Origin: an uncultured Collinsella sp.
GTDB lineage: Bacteria > Actinomycetota > Coriobacteriia > Coriobacteriales > Coriobacteriaceae
Assembly (NCBI GenBank): GCA_902491565.1
Contig: CABUIE010000020.1
Span: forward strand, 1-27,961
DNA length: 27,961 nucleotides
Reading direction: 5' to 3'
A program made the translations under genes and the position numbers. Below, in pieces: positions 6,861 through 13,694 of this stretch. The first letter of the stretch is position 1. Every line of letters starts with the position of its first letter. The notes below the pieces were generated by a model, which was not told the origin of the DNA, made no database searches, and saw only the letters and a program-made list of their open reading frames with translations.

Positions 6861-8665
6861 AGCTCAACAAAACCACCGTCGGCGACAACAGCGAAAACGG
6901 AGCGCACAACATGGTCAAGCTCACTATCGATAACTGCGAAGTCGTGGTGCCCGAGCACACCACGATCCTGGATGCGGCCAAGTCCGTCGGCATCCAGATT
7001 CCCACCCTGTGCTACCTGCGCGATCTGAACGAGATCGGCGGCTGCCGCGTGTGCTTGGTCGAGGTTGAGGGCTGCGACCAGCTGGTTGCCGCCTGCAACA
7101 ACTACGTGCTCGACGGCATGGTGGTCCACACCAACAGCCCCAAGGCCCGCGAGGCCCGTCGCACCAACGTGCAGCTGCTGCTGTCCCAGCACGATTCGCA
7201 GTGCACGAGCTGCGTGCGCAGCGGCAACTGCAACCTGCAGACCATCGCCAACGACCTGGGCATTTTCTATCTGCCGTATCAAAGGCATTTGGCGGGCGAG
7301 GGCTGGGATTTCGATTTCCCCATCATCCGCGAAAACGACAAGTGCATTAAATGCATGCGCTGCATCAAGGTGTGCGAGAGCGTGCAGGGCCTAGGGATTT
7401 GGGACCTGACCAACCGCGCCACGCATACCGCCGTGGGTACCCGCGGGCGCGCGCCGATCGGCAAGACCGATTGCGTCGCGTGCGGCCAGTGCATTACGCA
7501 TTGCCCGACGGGCGCACTGCGCGAGCGCGACGATACCGAGACCGTGTTTGACGCGCTCGCTAATCCCGACAAGATCGTGCTGGTGCAGATTGCGCCGGCC
7601 GTGCGTAGCGCCTGGGGCGAGGAGCTCGGCATTCCGCGCGAGGAGGCTACCGTCGAGCGCCTGGCTTGCGCGCTGCGCCGCGTTGGCTTTGAGTACGTGT
7701 TCGACACCGATTTCTCTGCCGACCTCACCATCATGGAGGAGGGCTCCGAGCTGCTCGAGCGCTTGGGCGCCGCCGCCAAGGGCGAGGGTGACAGCTGCGG
7801 CTGGCCCATGTTTACGAGCTGCTGCCCGGGCTGGGTGCGCTTTGTGAAGGCGCGCTATCCGGAGTTTGTCGACAGCCTGTCCACGTCCAAGTCGCCGCAG
7901 CAGATGTTCGGCGCCATCGCCAAGACCTACTACGCCAAGGTGCTGGGCGTGGAGCCCGAGCGCCTGTTCGTGGTGTCCGTTATGCCGTGCACGGCCAAGA
8001 AGGCCGAGTGCGCGCTGTCGAGCATGGTGGGCGAGGGCGGCGCACCCGATGTGGACGTTGCGCTGACGGTGCGCGAGATGGTGCGCATGATCCGCGCGAG
8101 CCACGTGAGCGTCGACACGCTGATCGAGGAGCCGCTCGATACGCCGCTGGGCTTTGGCACGGGCGCGGGTGTGATCTTTGGTGCCACGGGCGGCGTGATG
8201 GAGGCCGCCGTGCGCTCGGCATATTACCTGGTGACGGGCAAGAACCCAGATGCCGATTTCTTTACTGACGTGCGCGGACTCGACGGCTGGAAGGAAGCCG
8301 TCGCCGATATCGATGGCACTAAGGTGCGTGTTGCCGTGGCGCACGGGCTGGGCAACGCCGCCCGCCTGCTCGACGCGATTCGCGACGGCCGTGTGAGCTA
8401 TGACTTCGTTGAGGTTATGGCATGCCCGGGCGGCTGCGTCGGTGGCGGCGGTCAGCCCATCCACGACGGCTGCGAGCTGGCGGCCGAGCGCGGCCAGGTG
8501 CTCTGGGGCCTCGATGCGAACGCCGAGATTCGCTTCTCGCATGAGAATCCCGATGTCCAGGCGTGCTATAGCGAGTTCTTGGGTGCGCCGCTCTCGCCGC
8601 TGGCCGAGGAATTGCTGCATACCGATCATCACGCATGGACGATGCCTAACGAGGGGACGTGCTAG
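6854..8665 (+). CDS. hydA: [FeFe] hydrogenase catalytic subunit, group A
   Basis: Soluble H2-evolving or H2-oxidising enzyme of 603 aa. The domains in order are a [2Fe-2S] ferredoxin domain (C53, C64, C67, C81); a His-ligated [4Fe-4S] site HDSQCTSCVRSGNC (H113, C117, C120, C126); two [4Fe-4S] sites CIKCMRCIKVC (164-174) and CVACGQCITHC (207-217); and the H-cluster domain. All three H-cluster signatures are intact: L1 TSCCPGW (C323/C324, including the proton-relay Cys), L2 MPCTAKK, and L3 EVMACPGGCVGGGGQP. The small-subunit-like tail ends in HENPDV...LLHTD. The start ATG 6854 follows GGAGGGAGGA and overlaps the upstream stop; a later ATG at 6911 is possible but less well supported. The maturases HydE, HydF and HydG are not in this window. 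Confidence 0.96.
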   Translation: MVELNKTTVGDNSENGAHNMVKLTIDNCEVVVPEHTTILDAAKSVGIQIPTLCYLRDLNEIGGCRVCLVEVEGCDQLVAACNNYVLDGMVVHTNSPKAREARRTNVQLLLSQHDSQCTSCVRSGNCNLQTIANDLGIFYLPYQRHLAGEGWDFDFPIIRENDKCIKCMRCIKVCESVQGLGIWDLTNRATHTAVGTRGRAPIGKTDCVACGQCITHCPTGALRERDDTETVFDALANPDKIVLVQIAPAVRSAWGEELGIPREEATVERLACALRRVGFEYVFDTDFSADLTIMEEGSELLERLGAAAKGEGDSCGWPMFTSCCPGWVRFVKARYPEFVDSLSTSKSPQQMFGAIAKTYYAKVLGVEPERLFVVSVMPCTAKKAECALSSMVGEGGAPDVDVALTVREMVRMIRASHVSVDTLIEEPLDTPLGFGTGAGVIFGATGGVMEAAVRSAYYLVTGKNPDADFFTDVRGLDGWKEAVADIDGTKVRVAVAHGLGNAARLLDAIRDGRVSYDFVEVMACPGGCVGGGGQPIHDGCELAAERGQVLWGLDANAEIRFSHENPDVQACYSEFLGAPLSPLAEELLHTDHHAWTMPNEGTC

Positions 8666-8667
8666 CG

Positions 8668-9723
8668 ATGCGCGCGTTTGATTTTGAGATGTCGCGCCGG
8701 GGGTTTGCCTCGGCGCTCGCCATGGGCACCCTGTCGCTTGCGCTCGCGGGCTGTGGCGGCGGGGCTGCCGGTGTCGGGTCCGCCGCGGGCTCGGCTGCCA
8801 CGGACGGCGCCGGTGCTGCCGCAGAGCCGGTCGAGGTACACGTCGCCTCGCTCAAGGGGCCGACGTCGATTGGCCTGGTGCAGTTTATGGACCAGGCGGC
8901 CGACGGTGCCACGGACAATGAGTTCGACTTTGCGATCAACACTGCCGCCGACGAGATCGTGCCCAAGGTCATTCAGGGCGATGTCGATATCGCCCTGGTG
9001 CCCGCCAACGTGGCGAGCGTGCTCTACAACAAGACCGAGGGAGCGGTGCAGGTCATCGACATCAACACGCTGGGCGTGCTGAACGTTGTGACGGGCGACG
9101 CGAGTGTGGCCTCGTTTGGCGATCTGGCGGGCCATACTGTCTATATGACGGGCAAGGGCGCCACGCCGGAGTACGTCATGAACTACCTGCTGGAGCGCGC
9201 GGGCTTGGCCGGTCAGGTGACGCTCGAGTTTAAGAGCGAGCCTACCGAGGTGCTCTCGGCTCTGCTTGCCGACCCGACTGCCGTGGGCGTGCTACCCGAG
9301 CCGTTCAAGACGGCGGCCATCGCCAAGAGCGAGGGCAAGCTGTCGGCACCGGTGAGCCTGACCGATGTGTGGGACGAGCTGGCAGGAGACACGGGCTCGC
9401 GCTTGCTGACGGGTGTGACCGTGGTGCGCCGTGCCTTTGCCGAGGAGCATCCCGAGGCCGTGGCGGAATTCCTGAGCTGCCATGCTGCGAGCGTGAAGGC
9501 CGTCAATGCGGCGCCGGCAGACTGGGCGCAGGCCGTAGTCGATGCGGGTATCGTCGATAACGCCACGATTGCCGAAAAGGCGATTCCCGGGTGCATGCTC
9601 GTGTGCCAGACGGGGAAGGATATGAGGGCGGCGCTCGGTGGGTACCTGAAGGTGCTGGCCGATGCGGACGCGAGCGCCGTGGGCGGCAAACTCCCGGCTG
9701 ATGATTTCTACTACATGGAGTAA
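8668..9723 (+). CDS. Lipoprotein substrate-binding protein, NMT1/SsuA-TauA-like (probable Tat export)
   Basis: A 351-aa periplasm-side solute-binding protein for the ABC importer encoded next. The N-terminus has a twin-arginine motif MSRRGF followed by a hydrophobic stretch and a lipobox LALAGC (Cys about 29), so it looks like a Tat-exported lipoprotein. A Gly/Ala-rich linker follows. The mature part resembles the nitrate/sulfonate/thiamine-precursor binding family in general shape (ADEIVPKVIQGDVDIALVPANVAS, LPEPFKTAA). ATG 8668 has GAGGGGA (8651-8657) at 10 bp; GTG 8659 is too close to it. It starts 2 bp after the hydA stop and ends 3 bp before the permease-ATPase, so all are coupled. The substrate cannot be read from the sequence. 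Its place in a hydrogenase operon is unusual. Confidence 0.85.
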   Translation: MRAFDFEMSRRGFASALAMGTLSLALAGCGGGAAGVGSAAGSAATDGAGAAAEPVEVHVASLKGPTSIGLVQFMDQAADGATDNEFDFAINTAADEIVPKVIQGDVDIALVPANVASVLYNKTEGAVQVIDINTLGVLNVVTGDASVASFGDLAGHTVYMTGKGATPEYVMNYLLERAGLAGQVTLEFKSEPTEVLSALLADPTAVGVLPEPFKTAAIAKSEGKLSAPVSLTDVWDELAGDTGSRLLTGVTVVRRAFAEEHPEAVAEFLSCHAASVKAVNAAPADWAQAVVDAGIVDNATIAEKAIPGCMLVCQTGKDMRAALGGYLKVLADADASAVGGKLPADDFYYME

Positions 9724-9726
9724 CCC

Positions 9727-11103
9727 GTGCGTGCGTTTGCTCGACAAATGATAGAGCGTATGAAGGCGGTGGCGGCAGCAGGTGCCGTTGCCGCCTTTTG
9801 GCTTGCCGTGTGGGTGCTGGTGGCGGGTCTCGTGGCGCAGCCGTTGATTTTGCCGGGGCCGGGCGCTGTCGTGGTGGCGTTGCTGCGACTGGTATGCGAT
9901 GCCGGCACATGGGCGATTCTGGTGGGCTCGGGTGCGCGAATCTTGGGCGGGCTGGCGCTTGCCGCGGTGTGTGGTGGCGTACTGGCGGGAGTCTCGGTGC
10001 GATCGCTGACGTTTGCCCGCTTGGTGGCGCCGGCGCTTTCGTTTGTTAAGGCGACACCGGTTGCCTGCGTGGTGGTCCTGCTGCTCATTTGGTTGGGGTC
10101 GGCGCGCGTGAGCATTGCGGCGGTCTTTTTGATGGCACTTCCGGGCGTGTATTTTTCGTTGGTCGAGGGTTTGACGCAAGCGGATAAACCGCTGGAGCAG
10201 ATGTTTCGTCTGCATGGCGTGCGGGGCTGGCGACTGTTTTGTGCCCATACCTGGCGCGAAGTCCTGCCGTTTGTGCTTTCGTGCGCCCGCGCTGTGATCG
10301 GCATGAGCTGGAAGGCTGGCGTGGCGGCGGAGCTCATCGGCATGGCGACGGACACCGTGGGCGAACGCATCTATCAGGCGAAGCTGCTCATCGAGACGGC
10401 TGATCTGCTGGCGTGGACCGTGCTGGTCGTTGCCGCCTCGTGGGCGTGTGAGCGCGTGCTGGTGTGGCTGCTGCGGGTTTCGGGACCCGTGGCGTGGCGC
10501 GCGGCCGTGCGGGCACATGGGCATGGACTGCGCGGGCGTACAGGGGCTGCGAGCGATGGTGCTGCAGCGGAGCTTGCGCTTGCCGTGGGCGACCGGGCGC
10601 CCTGGTCGCCGGCGCTCGACGGACTGGTGCTTCATGTGCCCGCCGGTGGACGCACCTGTGTGATGGGCGCTTCGGGCGTGGGCAAGTCGACGTTGCTTGC
10701 GCTGGTGGCGGGGGAGTGCGCACCGTGCTCCATGGTGTTTCAGGACGTGCGCCTGGTCGAGGACGCCTCTGCTTTGGATAACGTGCTGGTGTGCGCCGAT
10801 GCACGCGTGAATGCCTCGAGTGCCGCTGCCTTGTTGCGCCTGCTGGTACCGGGGATCGATGTGCATGCCCGCGTGGCCGAGCTCTCGGGCGGGCAGCGCC
10901 GTCGCGTCGAGATTGCCCGAGCCCTGCTGTGTCCGGGCGGCGCAGTGATTCTGGACGAGCCCTTTACCGGTCTAGACATCGCTGCGCGCGACGCATGCAC
11001 CGAGGTCGTGCTCGACTTGCTCGACGGCCGTATGCTGTTGCTTGCCACGCACGATTCCGCTGACGCTCGGGCCCTCAATATCTCGGACATCATCACGCTC
11101 TAA
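9727..11103 (+). CDS. ABC importer permease-ATPase fusion (SsuC+SsuB-like)
   Basis: A single 458-aa polypeptide joining a BPD-type permease (about 1-265, roughly six helices, EAA-like region near LPGVYFSLVEGLTQADKPLEQMF) to an ATPase (about 285-458). The ATPase has Walker A GASGVGKST, Q-loop MVFQD, signature LSGGQRRRVEIARAL, Walker B AVILDEP and H-loop ATHD. It is notably compact: only about five residues separate the end of the Walker A helix (LVAG) from the Q-loop strand, where SsuB-like proteins have about 20. It ends soon after the H-loop with almost no C-terminal extension. GTG 9727 has GGAG at 9717-9720; ATG 9748 is the alternative. The partner is the lipoprotein just upstream. Known relatives keep permease and ATPase as separate genes. 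Confidence 0.85.
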   Translation: MRAFARQMIERMKAVAAAGAVAAFWLAVWVLVAGLVAQPLILPGPGAVVVALLRLVCDAGTWAILVGSGARILGGLALAAVCGGVLAGVSVRSLTFARLVAPALSFVKATPVACVVVLLLIWLGSARVSIAAVFLMALPGVYFSLVEGLTQADKPLEQMFRLHGVRGWRLFCAHTWREVLPFVLSCARAVIGMSWKAGVAAELIGMATDTVGERIYQAKLLIETADLLAWTVLVVAASWACERVLVWLLRVSGPVAWRAAVRAHGHGLRGRTGAASDGAAAELALAVGDRAPWSPALDGLVLHVPAGGRTCVMGASGVGKSTLLALVAGECAPCSMVFQDVRLVEDASALDNVLVCADARVNASSAAALLRLLVPGIDVHARVAELSGGQRRRVEIARALLCPGGAVILDEPFTGLDIAARDACTEVVLDLLDGRMLLLATHDSADARALNISDIITL

Positions 11104-11108
11104 AGACT

Positions 11109-11136
11109 TACTCAGCAACAAGGTACTCAGCAACAA
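11109..11136 (+). repeat. Tandem 13-bp direct repeat
   Basis: TACTCAGCAACAA occurs at 11109-11121 and 11124-11136, a period of 15 bp. It starts a few bases after the ABC fusion stop codon. Function is unknown; slippage or a regulator site are both possible. Confidence 0.8.
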
Positions 11137-11175
11137 ATTGATCCGTTTTTTCTCCGTCCCCATGGGGTCGGGTAT

Positions 11176-11220
11176 GGTATTCTATCTGTGGGGTAATACT
11201 TAGGAATACCAAGTAATACC
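11176..11220. promoter_or_regulatory. Iteron-like operator upstream of the RelB-like gene
   Basis: AATAC recurs at 11195, 11205 and 11215 with an exact 10-bp period, in the contexts GGTAATACT, GGAATACC and GTAATACC. An inverted copy, GGTATTC, lies at 11176-11182. One-turn spacing puts all three copies on one face of the helix, typical of a cooperative repressor site. Antitoxins of the RelB class usually bind their own promoter, so autoregulation of the gene at 11334 is likely. Confidence 0.5.
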
Positions 11221-11333
11221 AACGCCGTAGAACAAACTCCAGATGCGGGCCAATCGGGTTGCCTTCACAGCCCGTCGCCCAGCCGCGTGGCCCGCATCCA
11301 TCCGCACCACCGTCGTTTCAAAAAGGAAGCGCC

Positions 11334-11537
11334 ATGGCAGAACACATGACCCCGGTTGTCGCGAAGGTCTTGCCCGAGGAAAAGGCGGCCTTCGCGGCGG
11401 CAACCCAGCTCGTGGGCACTACGCCGTCCAACGCCATCCGCATGTTTATCGCCGCCTTCAATCGCTGCGGCACCTTTCCGTTCGACATTTCGCCCAACGG
11501 GGCCTTTGGCGCTGCGCCCGATTCTCATCAACAATGA
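11334..11537 (+). CDS. RelB/DinJ-family antitoxin-like protein (no adjacent toxin)
   Basis: A 67-aa protein with the pattern of RelB/DinJ ribbon-helix-helix antitoxins: a short beta-strand segment VVAKVLPEEKAAFAAAT, then VGTTPSNAIRMFIAAFNRCGTFPFDI, the usual core of the family. The start ATG 11334 follows AAGGAAGCG; upstream in-frame codons are Pro/Arg-rich and unlikely. No RelE/YafQ-like toxin follows: the next 85 bp hold a stem-loop repeat and then a CPBP protease. It may be an orphan antitoxin, a remnant of a lost pair, or a partner for a toxin elsewhere. The last residues (PDSHQQ) are not family-like. Confidence 0.75.
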   Translation: MAEHMTPVVAKVLPEEKAAFAAATQLVGTTPSNAIRMFIAAFNRCGTFPFDISPNGAFGAAPDSHQQ

Positions 11538-11547
11538 CTGTCCCAAA

Positions 11548-11613
11548 CTGCCGGCACTTGGGGACGTTCCTTTTCTGCCGGCAGTTAAGGAACGTCCCTA
11601 AGTGCCGGGTTTT
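11548..11613. repeat. Stem-loop repeat with GGGGACG core (element A)
   Basis: The arm 11551-11572 pairs with 11587-11608 over 22 bp with a single mismatch that is a G-T wobble. The 14-nt loop contains the palindrome CTGCCGGCAG. The left arm carries CTTGGGGACGTTCC. It lies between the antitoxin-like gene and the CPBP gene. It resembles the smaller elements at 18856-18890 and 27201-27231, which have other stems but the same GGGACG block. Confidence 0.75.
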
Positions 11614-11625
11614 GAGGAGGTTGGC

Positions 11626-12540
11626 ATGCTCAATGCGATGATTTGGGCGCTTGCCTGTTTTGGTGTTGTTGCTGCCGATATTGCCCTGAGCATGGTTCTG
11701 TTTTCTGTTCTCGATGCCGTGTCGGTGCTGACGGGCTATCCGATCGACAATCTCGATATCCAATGGTTCCAGGCTGCCGCTCAGACGGCGTCATTTTTGA
11801 TGGCGCTGCTGTGGTGGCGCTATCTGTGGCCCCGCTCCTTCATGGCGCGCCGGCAAGGCGAGCGCCCGCTCGGCGGGGGAGCAGGCGCGGCATGGAAGCG
11901 CATTGCCTGCGTTGTCGTGATCGGCCTATCCATGCAGGTGGTCATTAGCTACCTATGCGACGGCGTACTGTCGCTGCTGCCCGAGGTCGCGGCAGGCTAT
12001 AGCGAGCTCGTCGAGGAAACGGGCATGGGCGATACCAGCCTTCTTGCCGTCCTGACCACGGTGCTCGGCGCGCCGTTTTGCGAAGAGCTCCTGGTACGCG
12101 GCATCATCTTTGAGTTTTCGCTGCGTGCGTTTAACCCACAGTGCCGTCCGCTCTGGAAACGCCGGCGCCGCGCGAACGCGCAAGACGGCGCTATAGTGCC
12201 CTGGGCGGCCCCGAGTACCTGGGGCGTCGCCGCGGCAATCGTGCTGCAGGCGGCGGTCTTCGGCTTTATGCACATGAACTGGGTGCAGGGCTGCTACGCG
12301 GGCGCTGCCGGCCTCATTTTTGGTTGGGTACTCGTGACCACCGGAAAGCTTCGCTACACGATTCTGCTGCACTTTGCGTTTAATGCCGGGTCGTATCTCA
12401 TGGGGCTGCTGTGGTTTGTGAGCACACCGCTCGACGTTGTGGTCACGGTTGGCATCGCCGGCTTTGTGCTGGTAGAGGCGATGCGCTCGCTGCTTCGATT
12501 GCGCATTCCCGTGTCGCGCGAAGCTGATCGGTCTGAGTAA
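11626..12540 (+). CDS. CPBP-family intramembrane metalloprotease
   Basis: Integral membrane protein of 304 aa with about eight hydrophobic segments and the three motifs of the CPBP/Rce1 (Abi) family: CEELLVRG (EExxxR type, motif 1), FGFMHMN (motif 2) and LHFAFNAG (motif 3). The Glu and His residues are the expected catalytic/metal ligands. The start ATG 11626 follows GAGGAGG (11614-11620); ATG-less upstream codons from 11602 fall inside a stem-loop repeat. Family members process prenylated proteins in eukaryotes and act in bacteriocin immunity or peptide maturation in bacteria. No bacteriocin gene is seen here. The gene converges with the AraC-type regulator 8 bp away. Confidence 0.88.
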   Translation: MLNAMIWALACFGVVAADIALSMVLFSVLDAVSVLTGYPIDNLDIQWFQAAAQTASFLMALLWWRYLWPRSFMARRQGERPLGGGAGAAWKRIACVVVIGLSMQVVISYLCDGVLSLLPEVAAGYSELVEETGMGDTSLLAVLTTVLGAPFCEELLVRGIIFEFSLRAFNPQCRPLWKRRRRANAQDGAIVPWAAPSTWGVAAAIVLQAAVFGFMHMNWVQGCYAGAAGLIFGWVLVTTGKLRYTILLHFAFNAGSYLMGLLWFVSTPLDVVVTVGIAGFVLVEAMRSLLRLRIPVSREADRSE

Positions 12541-12548
12541 TAACGCCT

Positions 12549-13541
12549 TTAATTAGACCGATGCGTCCTGAACGCACCTGGCGTTTCGCCGAATGCTTCT
12601 TTAAATTTTGAGTAAAAGAATGACATGTTGGAGATGCCGACTTTTCGGGCTACATACTGCACGCTGCGCTCGGTGTTATTGAGAAGATATGCCGCCTCTG
12701 TGAGCTGCTGGTTGAGCTTGATTTGCGAAAACGTTTTGCCGGTTTTTTGCTTGATCAAGCTGCTGAGATAGCTGGTGCTATAACCCGTATCGCTCGCAAT
12801 GCTTTCGAGTGTGCAGTCGCCGTAGCTTCGCTCAATATGATTCAGAATCGACACGATGCGTTCGTCCGACATGATCGCCTGGTTATCAGTTGCGGAGCGT
12901 CGGTACAGTCCTCGAATGAGAACAAGGAATAGGCTGACGGCGAGGTGCCTCATGAGTTCATTGGAATAGGCATCTTTAAAGTGATATTCGATAAAGAGCA
13001 TCTCGATGAGGCGTCGCGCATGTCGGGCGTATTCCTCTGGAAGAATGAGATATTTTCGGGCCTCGCGGTTTTTGGACACAAAATCAAATAGAAGATTCGT
13101 TAATGGTGACGCGCCGGGTAGCTGGCTCAGGAACAACGAATCGAACATTTCTTTTTTGAAGACGATCGAAATGACGATATCATGCTCGCCCTTAACGTAT
13201 GGAACGCTTCTGACTACGCCGGTGTTGCAAATGAGCACGTCGCCCTTTTTAAGGAGTAGTCGCCGTCCGTTGACGATAAACGTGCAGACGCCGTCGTACA
13301 CGTAGTTAAGCTCCATATCCCGATTGATATGAGGAGGAATATCGGTAAAGCGCGACTCCTTGATAAGGCCCACGGGGTTTTCGTCGAGAGTTTCTTTCCA
13401 ATCAAACAGATAGACCTCTTCGCCGTTAATGGTTGTGGTTTCCACCCTGTTATATCGCGGGCTGAGCTCTCCCGGATGTGTGCGATGCCACTCTTCGGTC
13501 TCGGTATGCGTATAGAGCAGCTGTTTGAGATTCGAATCCAT
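12549..13541 (-). CDS. AraC-family transcriptional regulator with N-terminal cupin
   Basis: A 330-aa DNA-binding regulator. Residues 1-200 form a sensing part with a cupin-like sugar-arm segment (HINRDMELNYVYDGVCTFIVNGRRLLLKKGDV). Residues 225-328 form a double helix-turn-helix, with GDCTLESIASDTGYSTSYLSSLIKQKTG and the AraC family end pattern VGISNMSFFYSKFKEAFGETPGAFR. It is divergent from the GH1/EIIBC genes and is their probable regulator. Its own promoter has a perfect -10, TATAAT (complement of 13586-13591). The gene is visibly more AT-rich than its neighbours, so acquisition with the adjacent beta-glucoside genes is possible. The 3' end shares an 8-bp inverted repeat (12527-12534/12555-12562) with the convergent CPBP gene. 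Confidence 0.92.
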   Translation of the reverse strand: MDSNLKQLLYTHTETEEWHRTHPGELSPRYNRVETTTINGEEVYLFDWKETLDENPVGLIKESRFTDIPPHINRDMELNYVYDGVCTFIVNGRRLLLKKGDVLICNTGVVRSVPYVKGEHDIVISIVFKKEMFDSLFLSQLPGASPLTNLLFDFVSKNREARKYLILPEEYARHARRLIEMLFIEYHFKDAYSNELMRHLAVSLFLVLIRGLYRRSATDNQAIMSDERIVSILNHIERSYGDCTLESIASDTGYSTSYLSSLIKQKTGKTFSQIKLNQQLTEAAYLLNNTERSVQYVARKVGISNMSFFYSKFKEAFGETPGAFRTHRSN

Positions 13542-13585
13542 GGGGTGCTCCAGGGGTGAACGGTAGAATCGATGCCTTAAACGGT

Positions 13586-13591
13586 ATTATA
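13586..13591 (-). promoter_or_regulatory. -10 box of the AraC-type regulator
   Basis: Read on the minus strand, 13591-13586 is TATAAT, preceded by an AT-rich run. The -35 hexamer is not clear. The 153-bp region between the divergent genes must also hold the promoter for the GH1 gene, which I could not fix. Confidence 0.45.
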
Positions 13592-13694
13592 TCTAAAAAA
13601 ATGTTATAAACCCACGCTTTCTATGCGATATCTTATGCATCTTGTTCTTCCTAGTATTGGGTTATCCGCTGGAGCATCCGATCAAGGAGGGCAA

